A DNA stretch of 6,791 nucleotides from Chloroflexota bacterium. GTDB taxonomy: Bacteria > Chloroflexota > Dehalococcoidia > Lucifugimonadales > Lucifugimonadaceae. The stretch covers positions 1 through 6,791 of the forward strand of contig JACQUF010000160.1 in assembly GCA_016210435.1 (NCBI GenBank), given 5' to 3'. How positions within the stretch are numbered: position 1 is the stretch's first letter; every line of letters starts with the position of its first letter. Positions 1-5,795 of this stretch are shown one piece after another. The notes under the pieces are model-generated. The model made no database searches and was not told the origin of the DNA. It saw nothing but the letters and a program-made list of their open reading frames with translations. Made by a program: the position numbers and the translations under genes.

Positions 1-732
1 GCCACGGCCCGCGCAGTCGCCAACGTTATCGCCAACGAGATCGGCGATAACCGCGGCATTGCGTGGGTCGTCCTCGGGTATGCCCGCCTCGACCTTGCCG
101 ACCAGGTCGGCACCGACGTCCGCAGCCTTGGTGTAGATACCGCCGCCGAGTTGAGCAAAGAGGGCAACGAAACTCGCCCCGAATCCAAACCCGACGATCA
201 GGAAGGGCGCCAGGTCCGGATGCTTGTTGCCGCCGTAGGCGTAGTAGATAACCGCCACGCCGATAAGGCTGAGCGCCACGATCAGGAACCCGGAGACGCC
301 GCCGCCGCGCATCGCGATCGTCACAGCCTCCGGCAGTCCGCCTCTCGCGGCGCCCGACGCCGTGCGCACGTTGGCCTTCACCGCGATGAGCATCCCGATA
401 AAGCCCGCAAGGCCTGAACAAAACGCGCCGACGAGGAACGCCACTGCGGTCCGCCAGCCGACGCCCAGCTTGCCGAATTCCTTAACGACGTCGCTCTCTT
501 CCCGGGAGAGGACGGTGAGAACGATGCCGATAGCGACTGCCGCGACGAGAGCGAGGAGCCCGATCGTGCTGTACTGGCGTCGCAGGAACGCCGTGGCGCC
601 TTCGTAGATCCGGCCCCCGATATCCTGCATCGCAGGCGTCCCGGGATCCCGGCGCAGAACATCTCGCGCGAGCCAGAGAGCAAACAGCACCGCGCCCGCG
701 CCGGCGGCCGGCACCATCCATATCAATTCCAC
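1..732 (-). CDS. hppA: Membrane-bound pyrophosphate-energised ion pump (H+/Na+-PPase), N-terminal part
   Basis: This gene is cut by the left edge, leaving the first 244 codons of a protein that is usually about 650-800 residues. The enzyme hydrolyses pyrophosphate in the cytoplasm and pumps H+ or Na+ across the membrane. The N-terminus is hydrophobic (about residues 4-22). Further membrane segments lie at about 56-76, 96-118, 146-166 and 176-196. The family segment EGATAFLRRQY is at 44-54. The pyrophosphate/Mg site DVGADLVGKVE is at 205-215, with D205, K213 and E215 in the D-x7-K-x-E pattern. It is followed by EDDPRN (220-225) and DNVGD (235-239). The start is GTG at 732, because AAGGAG lies 8 bases upstream and the next methionine is already inside the first hydrophobic segment. 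The residues that decide K+ dependence and ion choice are outside the window, so H+ versus Na+ cannot be told. The gene lies 167 bases downstream of thiE on the same strand. Confidence 0.95.
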   Translation of the reverse strand, partial: MELIWMVPAAGAGAVLFALWLARDVLRRDPGTPAMQDIGGRIYEGATAFLRRQYSTIGLLALVAAVAIGIVLTVLSREESDVVKEFGKLGVGWRTAVAFLVGAFCSGLAGFIGMLIAVKANVRTASGAARGGLPEAVTIAMRGGGVSGFLIVALSLIGVAVIYYAYGGNKHPDLAPFLIVGFGFGASFVALFAQLGGGIYTKAADVGADLVGKVEAGIPEDDPRNAAVIADLVGDNVGDCAGRG

Positions 733-740
733 TGCGCTGT

Positions 741-746
741 CTCCTT
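741..746 (-). promoter_or_regulatory. Ribosome binding site of hppA
   Basis: AAGGAG on the minus strand (read 746 to 741) lies 8 bases before the GTG at 732-730. It decides the non-ATG start of the pyrophosphatase gene. Confidence 0.75.
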
Positions 747-788
747 TTACCGCGTCCGTTGACGCTACCGGCGCGTATCCGCGAAAGA

Positions 789-808
789 ACCTTCCCCGCA
801 GGGAAGGT
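789..808 (-). terminator. Perfect 8-bp hairpin, possible thiE terminator
   Basis: The arms ACCTTCCC and GGGAAGGT pair perfectly around a 4-base loop. On the minus strand the right arm is followed by TCTTTC, a modest pyrimidine run, so it could end thiE transcription about 90 bases past the thiE stop. The following run is short for a strong intrinsic terminator. It could instead be a structure in the hppA leader. Confidence 0.4.
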
Positions 809-849
809 CCGTTTCGGCATCACAAGTAGGAAAAACCCAAACCCAAGAG

Positions 850-878
850 ACGCTAACACCGCCGCTATCTACGGTCAA
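850..878 (-). promoter_or_regulatory. Weak sigma-70-like promoter candidate for hppA
   Basis: The minus strand reads TTGACC (878-873), a 17-base spacer, then TAGCGT (855-850). The -35 is close to consensus and the -10 is poor. Transcription would start near 843 and cross the 789-808 hairpin before reaching hppA at 732, so this call and the terminator call pull against each other. The rest of 733-899 shows nothing else recognisable. Confidence 0.22.
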
Positions 879-899
879 CCGACACGGCGGGAGCCTTCG

Positions 900-1907
900 T
901 CAGCGCGGCCGGTTGGACTCGATCAACTCCGCCAGCCGCGCCGCCGCCGCCTTTGGATCTGGCGCGCGGCAGACCGCGCTTATCACGCAGATGGCGTCTG
1001 CACCCGCCCGTACGACCGGCACGACGTTCGTTTCATTGATGCCACCGATCGCGACGACCGGCACACCGACTGCATGCTTTACGCGACGCAATGTATCGAG
1101 CCCGGCCGGACGCGTATTCGATTTGGTTTCCGTCTCATAGATCCGGCCGACCGCAATGTAATCAGCGGCCTGGGACTCCGACGCGATCGCCTCCTCGAAC
1201 AACGCGTTGGAAGACCCGATCAGCTGGTCGGGAGCGAGAATCTGGCGTGCCGCCGCGACCGGGAGGTCCGTCTGTCCAACGTGAAGACCGTCGGCATGCG
1301 CCAGGCGCGCCACGTCCGCGTCGTCGTTGGCAATAAAGAGCGCCTGCTTGCTGCCGCACAGCTTGACCAGGGCGTTTGCCTGCTGTAGTACCAGGCCCTT
1401 GTCCGATTTCTTGTCCCGGAGCTGGATTGCCACCGCGCCGCCTTCGAGCGCGGCCGCGGCGACGTCCAGCACCGGGCGGCCATTCGTTTGCTCGGGATCG
1501 ACGATTACGTACAGGCCGCGGAGCTCGCGCGCCCTGGACTGACGTATCTCTGCGCCCAGCCGCGCGTCGATGCGTTCCAGCACCTTGGCTGCCCGGCTGC
1601 GCCATTCGGGCGGCAGGCCTGGTTGACCTTCCGCGCCCAGGGCGACCACCAGGTCCATCGTCTCGGACGCGATCCGCCTCGCATCGAAACCGAGCGTCTT
1701 TGCGTTCTTGGCCCTTGCGACATCCTGGAACGCAGTCCGGTCGCGCTCTACGGCCGCGCCGGCGACCGCCATCGATTCCCGAAGCGATTGAAGATCGGTG
1801 GTGAGGCCGATGGGCGACGTCACCACGGTCTCGAGGAATCGCAGGTTGTGGTGAATCGCCTGGATCTGCGCGGCGAGGTATTCGGACCTTTGCCTGGGCA
1901 CCGTCAC
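900..1907 (-). CDS. thiE: Thiamine phosphate synthase with an N-terminal helical (ThiD2-position) domain
   Basis: This 335-residue protein has two parts. Residues about 129-332 form a ThiE TIM barrel, which joins HMP-pyrophosphate to the thiazole phosphate to give thiamine phosphate in the cytoplasm. All expected active-site positions are visible: Q162/R164/K166 in QLRDK, N194-D195, D214 in GQTD, S232-S233, K262 in the ETETK loop, and the phosphate-binding AIGG at 286-289. Residues about 1-128 are an extra, mostly helical domain. In many bacteria a domain of this size in this place is ThiD2, an HMP-phosphate kinase. Here only a weak match is visible (NLRFLETVV at 21-29, like the LRVLED stretch), and the family's usual RD...DVGT-type motif is not recognisable. 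The start is GTG at 1907: an in-frame TAG lies a few codons upstream with no other usual start between. The Shine-Dalgarno is weak (GGGGGCG). I see no TPP riboswitch motifs upstream. ThiE function is confident; the role of the N-terminal domain is open. Confidence 0.93.
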   Translation of the reverse strand: MTVPRQRSEYLAAQIQAIHHNLRFLETVVTSPIGLTTDLQSLRESMAVAGAAVERDRTAFQDVARAKNAKTLGFDARRIASETMDLVVALGAEGQPGLPPEWRSRAAKVLERIDARLGAEIRQSRARELRGLYVIVDPEQTNGRPVLDVAAAALEGGAVAIQLRDKKSDKGLVLQQANALVKLCGSKQALFIANDDADVARLAHADGLHVGQTDLPVAAARQILAPDQLIGSSNALFEEAIASESQAADYIAVGRIYETETKSNTRPAGLDTLRRVKHAVGVPVVAIGGINETNVVPVVRAGADAICVISAVCRAPDPKAAAARLAELIESNRPR

Positions 1908-1966
1908 CGGTATTCGCCCCCGAATCTATTTCATATCTACGCGGGCAGGCTTCGAAGAGCCGTGGG

Positions 1967-1975
1967 ATTGTAACA
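1967..1975 (-). promoter_or_regulatory. Extended -10-like element upstream of thiE
   Basis: The minus strand reads TGTTACAAT (1975 to 1967), which fits an extended -10 (TGn plus TACAAT). It would give a leader of roughly 50 bases before the GTG at 1907. No good -35 is seen 17 bases further up (CCGGGA), which an extended -10 can tolerate. The call is based on pattern only. Confidence 0.3.
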
Positions 1976-2074
1976 TGTGCCCCGCTTCGTCCCGGATACG
2001 GGAAGCTCTCTCCGGATAGCTTCGTCACACGCCGCAGCTTGGACGAGCCGCCAGACCGCTAAGCGAAAGACATC

Positions 2075-2080
2075 AAAGGA
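2075..2080 (+). promoter_or_regulatory. Ribosome binding site of the cyclase-family gene
   Basis: AAAGGA lies 6 bases before the ATG at 2087, supporting that start. Confidence 0.7.
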
Positions 2081-2086
2081 CGAACA

Positions 2087-3031
2087 ATGCCAAACAAGCG
2101 ACCAACACAGGACGAACTGCTTGGGTGGATGAAAACGCTTTCAAACTGGGGGCGTTGGGGACCGTCAGATGAGCTCGGCACGCTGAACTTCCTCTCGCCC
2201 GGGAAGACGAAGGCTGCCATCGACCTGGTGCGCGAAGGAGCGACCGTTTCATGTTCACGTCCGGTCAAGTGGGACTCTGCGCCGAACATCCGCTTCCAGC
2301 CTCAGCATTTCATGGTCGCCTCTGGAGAACCATACCGGCCCGGCGACCGCGTAACAGACCGGCAGGTGGCGATGGACTACTTCGGGCTGGTATTTCACGG
2401 GCATTCCATCACGCACCTGGACAGCCTGGCGCATTTCTTCTGGGACGGCCGCATGTACAACGGCCACGCTGCAAGCGAAGTAACGACCGCGGAAGGCGCG
2501 AAGAAAGAATCCATAGACCTCGTCAGGCAAGGGATCGTCACGCGCGGCGTGCTCGTCGATGTGCCCTACTTGCGCGGCGCCGAGTGGCTGGAACGACCTG
2601 ACGGCGTCGGATTCGCCGATCTGGAAGCCGCAGAAAAGAAATGCGGATTCACGGTTGAGCCCGGCGATGTTCTTCTGATGCGCACCGGCCAGCTCAGGCG
2701 GTGGAATCAGCAGGGCCCGAGCAACGTATCGCAGTCGGGCACCACGGGCCCTCTACCGGAGATCCTGCCCTTCCTCCACTCGCGCGGAGTGGCCGTGATG
2801 GGCTCGGACACGGGGAACGACGTGACACCCAGCGATTACCCCCGGTTTACGAATCCGGTGCACCAGATCGGGATCGTGGCGCTTGGCCTGTGGATTCTCG
2901 ATAACGCGGACCTCGAGGGACTGGCCGAGGCGTGCCGTAAGCGGAACCGGTGGGAATTCCTGATCAATGTCCTGCCGCTCCGCCTGACCAACACGACCGG
3001 TTCGCCGTGCAACCCGGTTGCCGTCTTCTAA
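2087..3031 (+). CDS. Cyclase-family metal-dependent hydrolase (kynurenine formamidase-like fold)
   Basis: This 314-residue protein belongs to the putative cyclase family (Pfam PF04199), which includes bacterial kynurenine formamidase and isatin hydrolase. The visible metal-site motif is HSITHLDSLAHF at 106-117, with H106, H110, D112 and H116. It corresponds to the family HxGTHxDxPxHF pattern with the variant spelling of the longer (about 300-340 residue) subfamily, in which the metal is usually Zn or Mn. Other subfamily marks are NWGRWGPSDELGTLNFLSP at 20-38, FFWDGRMYNG at 117-126, EPGDVLLMRTG at 191-201, and the end TGSPCNP at 304-310. No signal peptide is seen, so it is probably cytoplasmic. 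The gene stands alone: it is divergent from thiE and convergent with the biotin-carrier operon. The substrate cannot be read from the sequence; hydrolysis of an amide, lactam or lactone-type bond is a family-level expectation. Family confidence is high and substrate confidence nil. Confidence 0.92.
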   Translation: MPNKRPTQDELLGWMKTLSNWGRWGPSDELGTLNFLSPGKTKAAIDLVREGATVSCSRPVKWDSAPNIRFQPQHFMVASGEPYRPGDRVTDRQVAMDYFGLVFHGHSITHLDSLAHFFWDGRMYNGHAASEVTTAEGAKKESIDLVRQGIVTRGVLVDVPYLRGAEWLERPDGVGFADLEAAEKKCGFTVEPGDVLLMRTGQLRRWNQQGPSNVSQSGTTGPLPEILPFLHSRGVAVMGSDTGNDVTPSDYPRFTNPVHQIGIVALGLWILDNADLEGLAEACRKRNRWEFLINVLPLRLTNTTGSPCNPVAVF

Positions 3032-3085
3032 GTTTCGCCTGCGCCCGACACTACGTAGGAAGCGCCTCAAAACGCGGAGGTCCAT

Positions 3086-3117
3086 CTCCATACCCTCGCC
3101 CCCGGAGGGCGGGGGCG
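3086..3117 (-). repeat. C/G-run hairpin plus G-rich motif, copy 1
   Basis: CGCCCCC (3097-3103) pairs with GGGGGCG (3111-3117) around a 7-base loop. Read on the minus strand, the hairpin runs into GGGGGCGAGGG, two bases, then TGGAG (3103 to 3086). The same 18-base stretch with two differences occurs on the plus strand at 6710-6727, again attached to a C/G-run hairpin. It is probably a dispersed intergenic element. The low complexity makes chance similarity possible. Confidence 0.45.
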
Positions 3118-3156
3118 CAGGGGCGGGGGGTCTTCCTCCGCCCTCTATCTCCCTTC

Positions 3157-3194
3157 CTTCGACGAGCTCAGGCGCCGTGCTGAGCTCTTCGAAG
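3157..3194. repeat. Strong inverted repeat, possible bidirectional terminator or dispersed element
   Basis: CTTCGACGAGCTCAG (3157-3171) pairs with CTGAGCTCTTCGAAG (3180-3194): 14 of 15 positions, one C/T mismatch, 8-base loop. It lies between two converging genes, where a shared terminator would sit, but neither side has a T run. Similar 'CTTCGACxxGCTCAG' hairpins are, to my knowledge, frequent intergenic repeats in many bacterial genomes, so a repeat origin is likely. Confidence 0.6.
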
Positions 3195-3251
3195 CGACAG
3201 GCGCTTCCAGTGGAGGGAGTTTCAATCGCGGGAGCGGGTGTGGGATGAAGG

Positions 3252-3710
3252 CTAGTCGATTTCCGCGAGTACCTGACCGCTCGTAACCGTGTCGCCCGCG
3301 GACACCCTGACCGCCGTCACCCGGCAGTCCCGAGGAGCGGCGATCGTCAGCTCCATCTTCATCGACTCGAGGACGCAAATCGGCTGACCGCGGGCAAGTT
3401 GATCGCCTGCGCTGGCTGCCACCGAGACCACTTTTCCGGGCATCTGTGCGGTTACCGCGTGCGCACCACCGGATGCAGGCGCCACCGGCCCCGGAACCAG
3501 AGGCTGGGGTACAGGGACGTAGGCCGGCTGGCGCGGCGGGGCGCCCACCGGCGCGGGGGAGGGGCGAGCTTTCGTGCGAGGCCGGGCCGGCAATTCGATT
3601 TCGTAAGTGATCCCGTTGACCAAGACGCGAACCGGCGAGGCGTTCAGATCGCCTACCTCGACATCGTATGTTCTGCCGGCGATCGAGATCCGATATCGGC
3701 GAACTGTCAT
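3252..3710 (-). CDS. Biotin carboxyl carrier protein (biotinyl-domain protein)
   Basis: This 152-residue protein has three parts. Residues 1-42 form an N-terminal beta segment, with RYRISIAGRTYDVEVG at 5-20 and LVNGITYEIEL at 30-40. Residues about 43-82 are a proline- and alanine-rich flexible linker. Residues about 84-152 are a biotinyl domain with the attachment motif ESMKME at 115-120, biotin being carried on K118. Such carriers swing carboxybiotin between a biotin carboxylase and a carboxyltransferase. The layout resembles the separate carriers of acyl-CoA carboxylases and Na+-pump decarboxylases rather than lipoyl proteins, which usually read DKA rather than MKM. The ATG at 3710 overlaps the TGA of the preceding gene as ATGA and has no clear ribosome site of its own, so it is probably translationally coupled. 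It is the last gene of the pxp operon. No biotin carboxylase lies in this window; its partner could be PxpB/PxpC or a carboxylase encoded elsewhere. Confidence 0.93.
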   Translation of the reverse strand: MTVRRYRISIAGRTYDVEVGDLNASPVRVLVNGITYEIELPARPRTKARPSPAPVGAPPRQPAYVPVPQPLVPGPVAPASGGAHAVTAQMPGKVVSVAASAGDQLARGQPICVLESMKMELTIAAPRDCRVTAVRVSAGDTVTSGQVLAEID

Positions 3711-3919
3711 CGACGGGCCGGACTACGGGCGTCCATCAGGCGCCTGCGGCCTTCGAGGACCCACGGGGTGATACTGCCCGCAATAGCAGCCCCGGATTGA
3801 GGCGATGCCCTCGAATCTCCCTCTGCCATCGCGATGGCGACGGCGATGGCGGCGGCCACGCCCGCGTCCGGGTCGACTCCTGAACCTCGTATGGATGACC
3901 TTCCGCCTGTTTCGACCAC
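3707..3919 (-). CDS. Small OadG-like / biotin-enzyme accessory protein, tentative
   Basis: This 70-residue protein lies between pxpC and the biotin-carrier gene. It begins at GTG (3919) with GGGAG 5 bases upstream, 24 bases after the pxpC stop, and its TGA overlaps the next ATG as ATGA. Context and ribosome site make it a real gene. Visible parts are an Ala-rich helix (VDPDAGVAAAIAVAIAMAEG, 15-34), a variable middle, and a C-terminal PWVLEGRRRLMDAR (52-65) followed by a basic tail. From memory, the pattern of an 'AAIAAAVAAYLG'-type helix and a closing 'PWxxxGRxxLMxxR' is typical of short OadG-like subunits encoded just before biotin carriers in sodium-pump decarboxylase or carboxylase clusters. 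It lacks the clear N-terminal membrane helix of true OadG, so it is probably soluble and may anchor the carrier to its enzyme. The gene call is fairly sure; the family is a pattern match only. Confidence 0.7.
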   Translation of the reverse strand: MVETGGRSSIRGSGVDPDAGVAAAIAVAIAMAEGDSRASPQSGAAIAGSITPWVLEGRRRLMDARSPARR

Positions 3920-3924
3920 AGCTA

Positions 3925-3929
3925 CTCCC
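3925..3929 (-). promoter_or_regulatory. Ribosome binding site of the 70-residue gene
   Basis: GGGAG on the minus strand (3929 to 3925) lies 5 bases before the GTG at 3919-3917. It fixes the start of a gene that would otherwise be easy to miss. Confidence 0.55.
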
Positions 3930-3943
3930 GCAGGAATCGAATC

Positions 3944-5026
3944 TTAGAGCACTTCCGCGCCCACAACCCTGCGCACGCCATTGACCAGCGCGGTCGCGCG
4001 GAGGTGCCGTGCCGGGGCCTGGGGCAGGGCGAGCTCCAGGCGGTAAGGCACGCCGTCGACGAGCATTTCCGTCACTTGCAGCTCAGGCTCTTCGAAAACC
4101 GCCGCCGCCAGCGCGGCGATTGCGCGGCGGGTCTCATCCTGCGCCTCCTCGACGCTGATCGGATGGAACCGCACAACTGAGCCTGGCGTCACCTGTGCAA
4201 GCAACGGGACATCAACGGTGGCCACGACCCCGATCTTTGGATATCCGCCTGTTGTTTGGCGATCTGCGAGAAGGACGATCGGCTTCCCATCTCCAGGCAC
4301 CTGCACTGCGCCCGTGACGACCGCGTCGGACACGATGTCGTAGCCGGCGACGGCTTCTATGATCGGACCGTCCAGCCGAACACCCTGGCGATCCGACTTG
4401 TCGGTCACGGTGTACGCACTCGAATAGAAGATCTTCAGCCCGGTTTCGGAGAATCGGTCCGACTGCGGACCGGCAATCACTCGAACCGTGATGTCCGCGC
4501 CGTAGCGTGGCAACAGGGAAGGCGAAGCTCGCCTTCCGGTGTGGACTGGCCGGTCGGACAATCCAGTGTGCAATACATCGTCGGTGCGGAGGGCGCGACC
4601 CTCGTGCCCTCCTATCCCCGCGGCAAGGTACGTGGAGCGGGAGCCGAGCGTGGGCGGGACATCTACGCCACCGGCAAGGCAGAGATATGCGCGGAATCCG
4701 GTTTTTGGTGACTGGAAGCTCACCCGGTCTGAGGGGATCGCTGCGATGGTCTGGTTCAGGGGGGCTGGGGCGCCATTGAACGAAGCTGCCAGGTCTGCGC
4801 CGGTCAGGGCGAATACCGATTCATCCAGAAACTCGAATTCTGTGGCGCCAAAGGTAACCTCGATGGCCGCCGCATTGGCTGGATTGCCGACAAGCATGTT
4901 TCCGATGGTCAGGGCATGAGTGTCGGCAGCACCGGAGATCGACACGCCATAGCGTGAATAGCCGAATCGGCCCTGGTCCTGGGTTGTGGTCAGAGGCCCG
5001 GGGGATACGACGCGAAGCCTGCCCAT
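3944..5026 (-). CDS. pxpC: 5-oxoprolinase subunit C (KipA / carboxyltransferase C-D family)
   Basis: With PxpA and PxpB this subunit makes the bacterial ATP-dependent 5-oxoprolinase, which opens 5-oxoproline to glutamate in the cytoplasm. The family is homologous to one half of the carboxyltransferase of urea carboxylase. Motifs seen in order are QDQGRFGYSRYGVSISGAAD (16-35), GNMLVGNPANAAAIEVT (42-58), GFRAYLCLAGG (110-120), GSRST (128-132), GPQSDRF (186-192), DRQGVRLDG (212-220), SDAVVTGAVQVPGDGKPI (233-250) and LLADRQTTGGYPKIG (252-266), with the fold ending near LLAQVTPGSVVRF (275-287). A tail of about 50 residues follows (about 311-360). It contains VDGVPYRLEL (323-332) and ALVNGVRR (346-353), which echo the first 40 residues of the biotin carrier encoded two genes downstream. 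The ATG at 5026 follows the pxpB stop by 6 bases, with only a weak GTAGG ahead, suggesting coupling. Length 360 is somewhat above the usual 310-335. Confidence 0.95.
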   Translation of the reverse strand: MGRLRVVSPGPLTTTQDQGRFGYSRYGVSISGAADTHALTIGNMLVGNPANAAAIEVTFGATEFEFLDESVFALTGADLAASFNGAPAPLNQTIAAIPSDRVSFQSPKTGFRAYLCLAGGVDVPPTLGSRSTYLAAGIGGHEGRALRTDDVLHTGLSDRPVHTGRRASPSLLPRYGADITVRVIAGPQSDRFSETGLKIFYSSAYTVTDKSDRQGVRLDGPIIEAVAGYDIVSDAVVTGAVQVPGDGKPIVLLADRQTTGGYPKIGVVATVDVPLLAQVTPGSVVRFHPISVEEAQDETRRAIAALAAAVFEEPELQVTEMLVDGVPYRLELALPQAPARHLRATALVNGVRRVVGAEVL

Positions 5027-5032
5027 TGAGGC

Positions 5033-5779
5033 CTACCGTCGCCTGAGCGGGAGGCTGTACGACCCCTGCGCGACTTCTTCGGCAATGTCTAAAGCTCGCC
5101 CCCGGCTGATCCTCGCGAATCGTACGTAACTCCCGGGCAGGATCGCGACGGGTGGCTCGCGTGAAGGTAGAAAAACGGGGGCGGGCGTCCGGCCGATGAT
5201 CTGCCAGCCGCCGGGAGTCGAAAGCGGATAGACCCCCGTCTGATTCTCCGCGATTCCGACCGACCCAGCGGGCACGCGGGTGCGAGGGGTCTTGAGGCGC
5301 GGGCAGGCGATCCTGGGATCGAGGCCGCCGAGATACGGAAAGCCGGGTGCGAATCCCAGCATGTAGACGCGGTAAATCGAACCAACGTGGGCCGCGATTA
5401 CCTGGTCCTCAGTCATCCCGGCGTGTCCCGCGACCGTCGCCAGATCCGGCCCTTCTTCGCCTCCATAGACGACCGGTATTTCGAAGGTCTGCCTCGACTG
5501 CTCGCGCGCGCTCCGTGAACTCGGTGCGCCCTGGGCAAGTTCATCGAGGACGCGGGCCAGGTCCGGGAATTTCGCCCTCAGCGGGTCGTATCGGACCAGA
5601 AGCGAACGATATGTCGGGACAAGCTCCTGGACGCCGGGCACGCCTTCGCGTTCAACGGCCGCCGCTAGGTCGTATATCCGCTGATTCACTTCGAGATCGA
5701 TTCGATCTGCTAATTCGATGACGAGCGCGGACTCACCAACCGGCAATACGCGCGGGTAGATGATGGAATCTGTGGTCAC
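5033..5779 (-). CDS. pxpB: 5-oxoprolinase subunit B (KipI family)
   Basis: This 248-residue KipI-family protein is the partner of PxpC in 5-oxoprolinase. The family is also homologous to the other half of the urea-carboxylase carboxyltransferase, and in Bacillus subtilis KipI inhibits the sporulation kinase KinA. An N-terminal subdomain spans about 8-84, with PVGESALVIEL at 13-23. IPVVYGGEEGPDL follows at 101-113, then the hallmark LGFAPGFPYLGGL at 141-153, and the active-site block PRTRVPAGSVGIAENQTGVY at 165-184 followed by STPGGWQIIGRTP at 187-199. All expected family signatures are intact. The start is GTG at 5779, 16 bases after the pxpA stop, with a weak AGAGA ahead. The stop is 6 bases before pxpC. 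Tight spacing places it in one transcript with pxpA and pxpC. Confidence 0.96.
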   Translation of the reverse strand: MTTDSIIYPRVLPVGESALVIELADRIDLEVNQRIYDLAAAVEREGVPGVQELVPTYRSLLVRYDPLRAKFPDLARVLDELAQGAPSSRSAREQSRQTFEIPVVYGGEEGPDLATVAGHAGMTEDQVIAAHVGSIYRVYMLGFAPGFPYLGGLDPRIACPRLKTPRTRVPAGSVGIAENQTGVYPLSTPGGWQIIGRTPAPVFLPSREPPVAILPGSYVRFARISRGRALDIAEEVAQGSYSLPLRRR

Positions 5780-5795
5780 GAGCGGTCTCTGGGTG

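Larger units (their letters stand above)
1908..2086. other. Divergent intergenic region between thiE and the cyclase gene
   Basis: This region must hold promoters for both neighbours. It contains the -10-like element at 1967-1975. It also contains GCTTCGAAGAGC (1949-1960), whose reverse complement recurs exactly inside the hairpin at 3157-3194. A short imperfect hairpin (CCCG/CGGG core with GCTT/AAGC flanks) is seen around 1984-2006, with CCGGATA occurring twice nearby. No convincing promoter was seen for the plus-strand gene, and no riboswitch or small gene was recognised. Confidence 0.5.
3032..3251. other. Convergent intergenic region, GC-rich and repeat-bearing
   Basis: The region lies between the stop codons of the cyclase gene and the biotin-carrier gene. 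It holds two inverted repeats, listed separately, and long G and C runs. No coding sequence with a plausible start and ribosome site was seen. The hairpin at 3157-3194 may end transcription from both sides. Confidence 0.6.

Noticed and set aside
26..859. Several minus- and plus-strand frames of 60-130 codons around the hppA region
   Set aside because: They overlap the hppA frame, which matches the membrane pyrophosphatase family from its first residues through the D-x7-K-x-E site; the others are low-complexity Arg/Ser-rich shadows.
759..1388. 209-codon open frame on the plus strand
   Set aside because: It is antisense to thiE and Arg-rich, with no recognisable domain or ribosome site; a composition artefact of GC-rich DNA.
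1908..1972. TPP riboswitch upstream of thiE
   Set aside because: The conserved CTGAGA and ACC..GATCTGG-type segments were looked for on the minus strand and not found, and the leader implied by the -10-like element is too short.
1162..2028. 288-codon open frame on the minus strand overlapping thiE
   Set aside because: It is an Arg/Pro/Gly-rich translation in another frame of the thiE region, with no family motif, while the thiE frame has every expected active-site residue.
2087..3031. Naming the cyclase-family gene kynB
   Set aside because: Kynurenine formamidases are about 210 residues with the HxGTHxDxPxHF form; this protein is 314 residues with HSITHLDSLAHF, has no tryptophan-catabolism neighbours, and its substrate is not readable.
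3032..3251. CRISPR array or tandem repeat
   Set aside because: There are hairpins and G/C runs but no regularly spaced identical repeats with unique spacers.
3252..3710. Lipoyl-domain protein of a 2-oxoacid dehydrogenase or glycine cleavage system
   Set aside because: The attachment motif ESMKME and the proline-rich linker after an N-terminal beta segment fit a biotin carrier; lipoyl domains usually carry DKA at the site.
4256..4919. Plus-strand open frames of 90-151 codons
   Set aside because: They are antisense to pxpC, whose frame carries continuous family motifs; none has a recognisable product.
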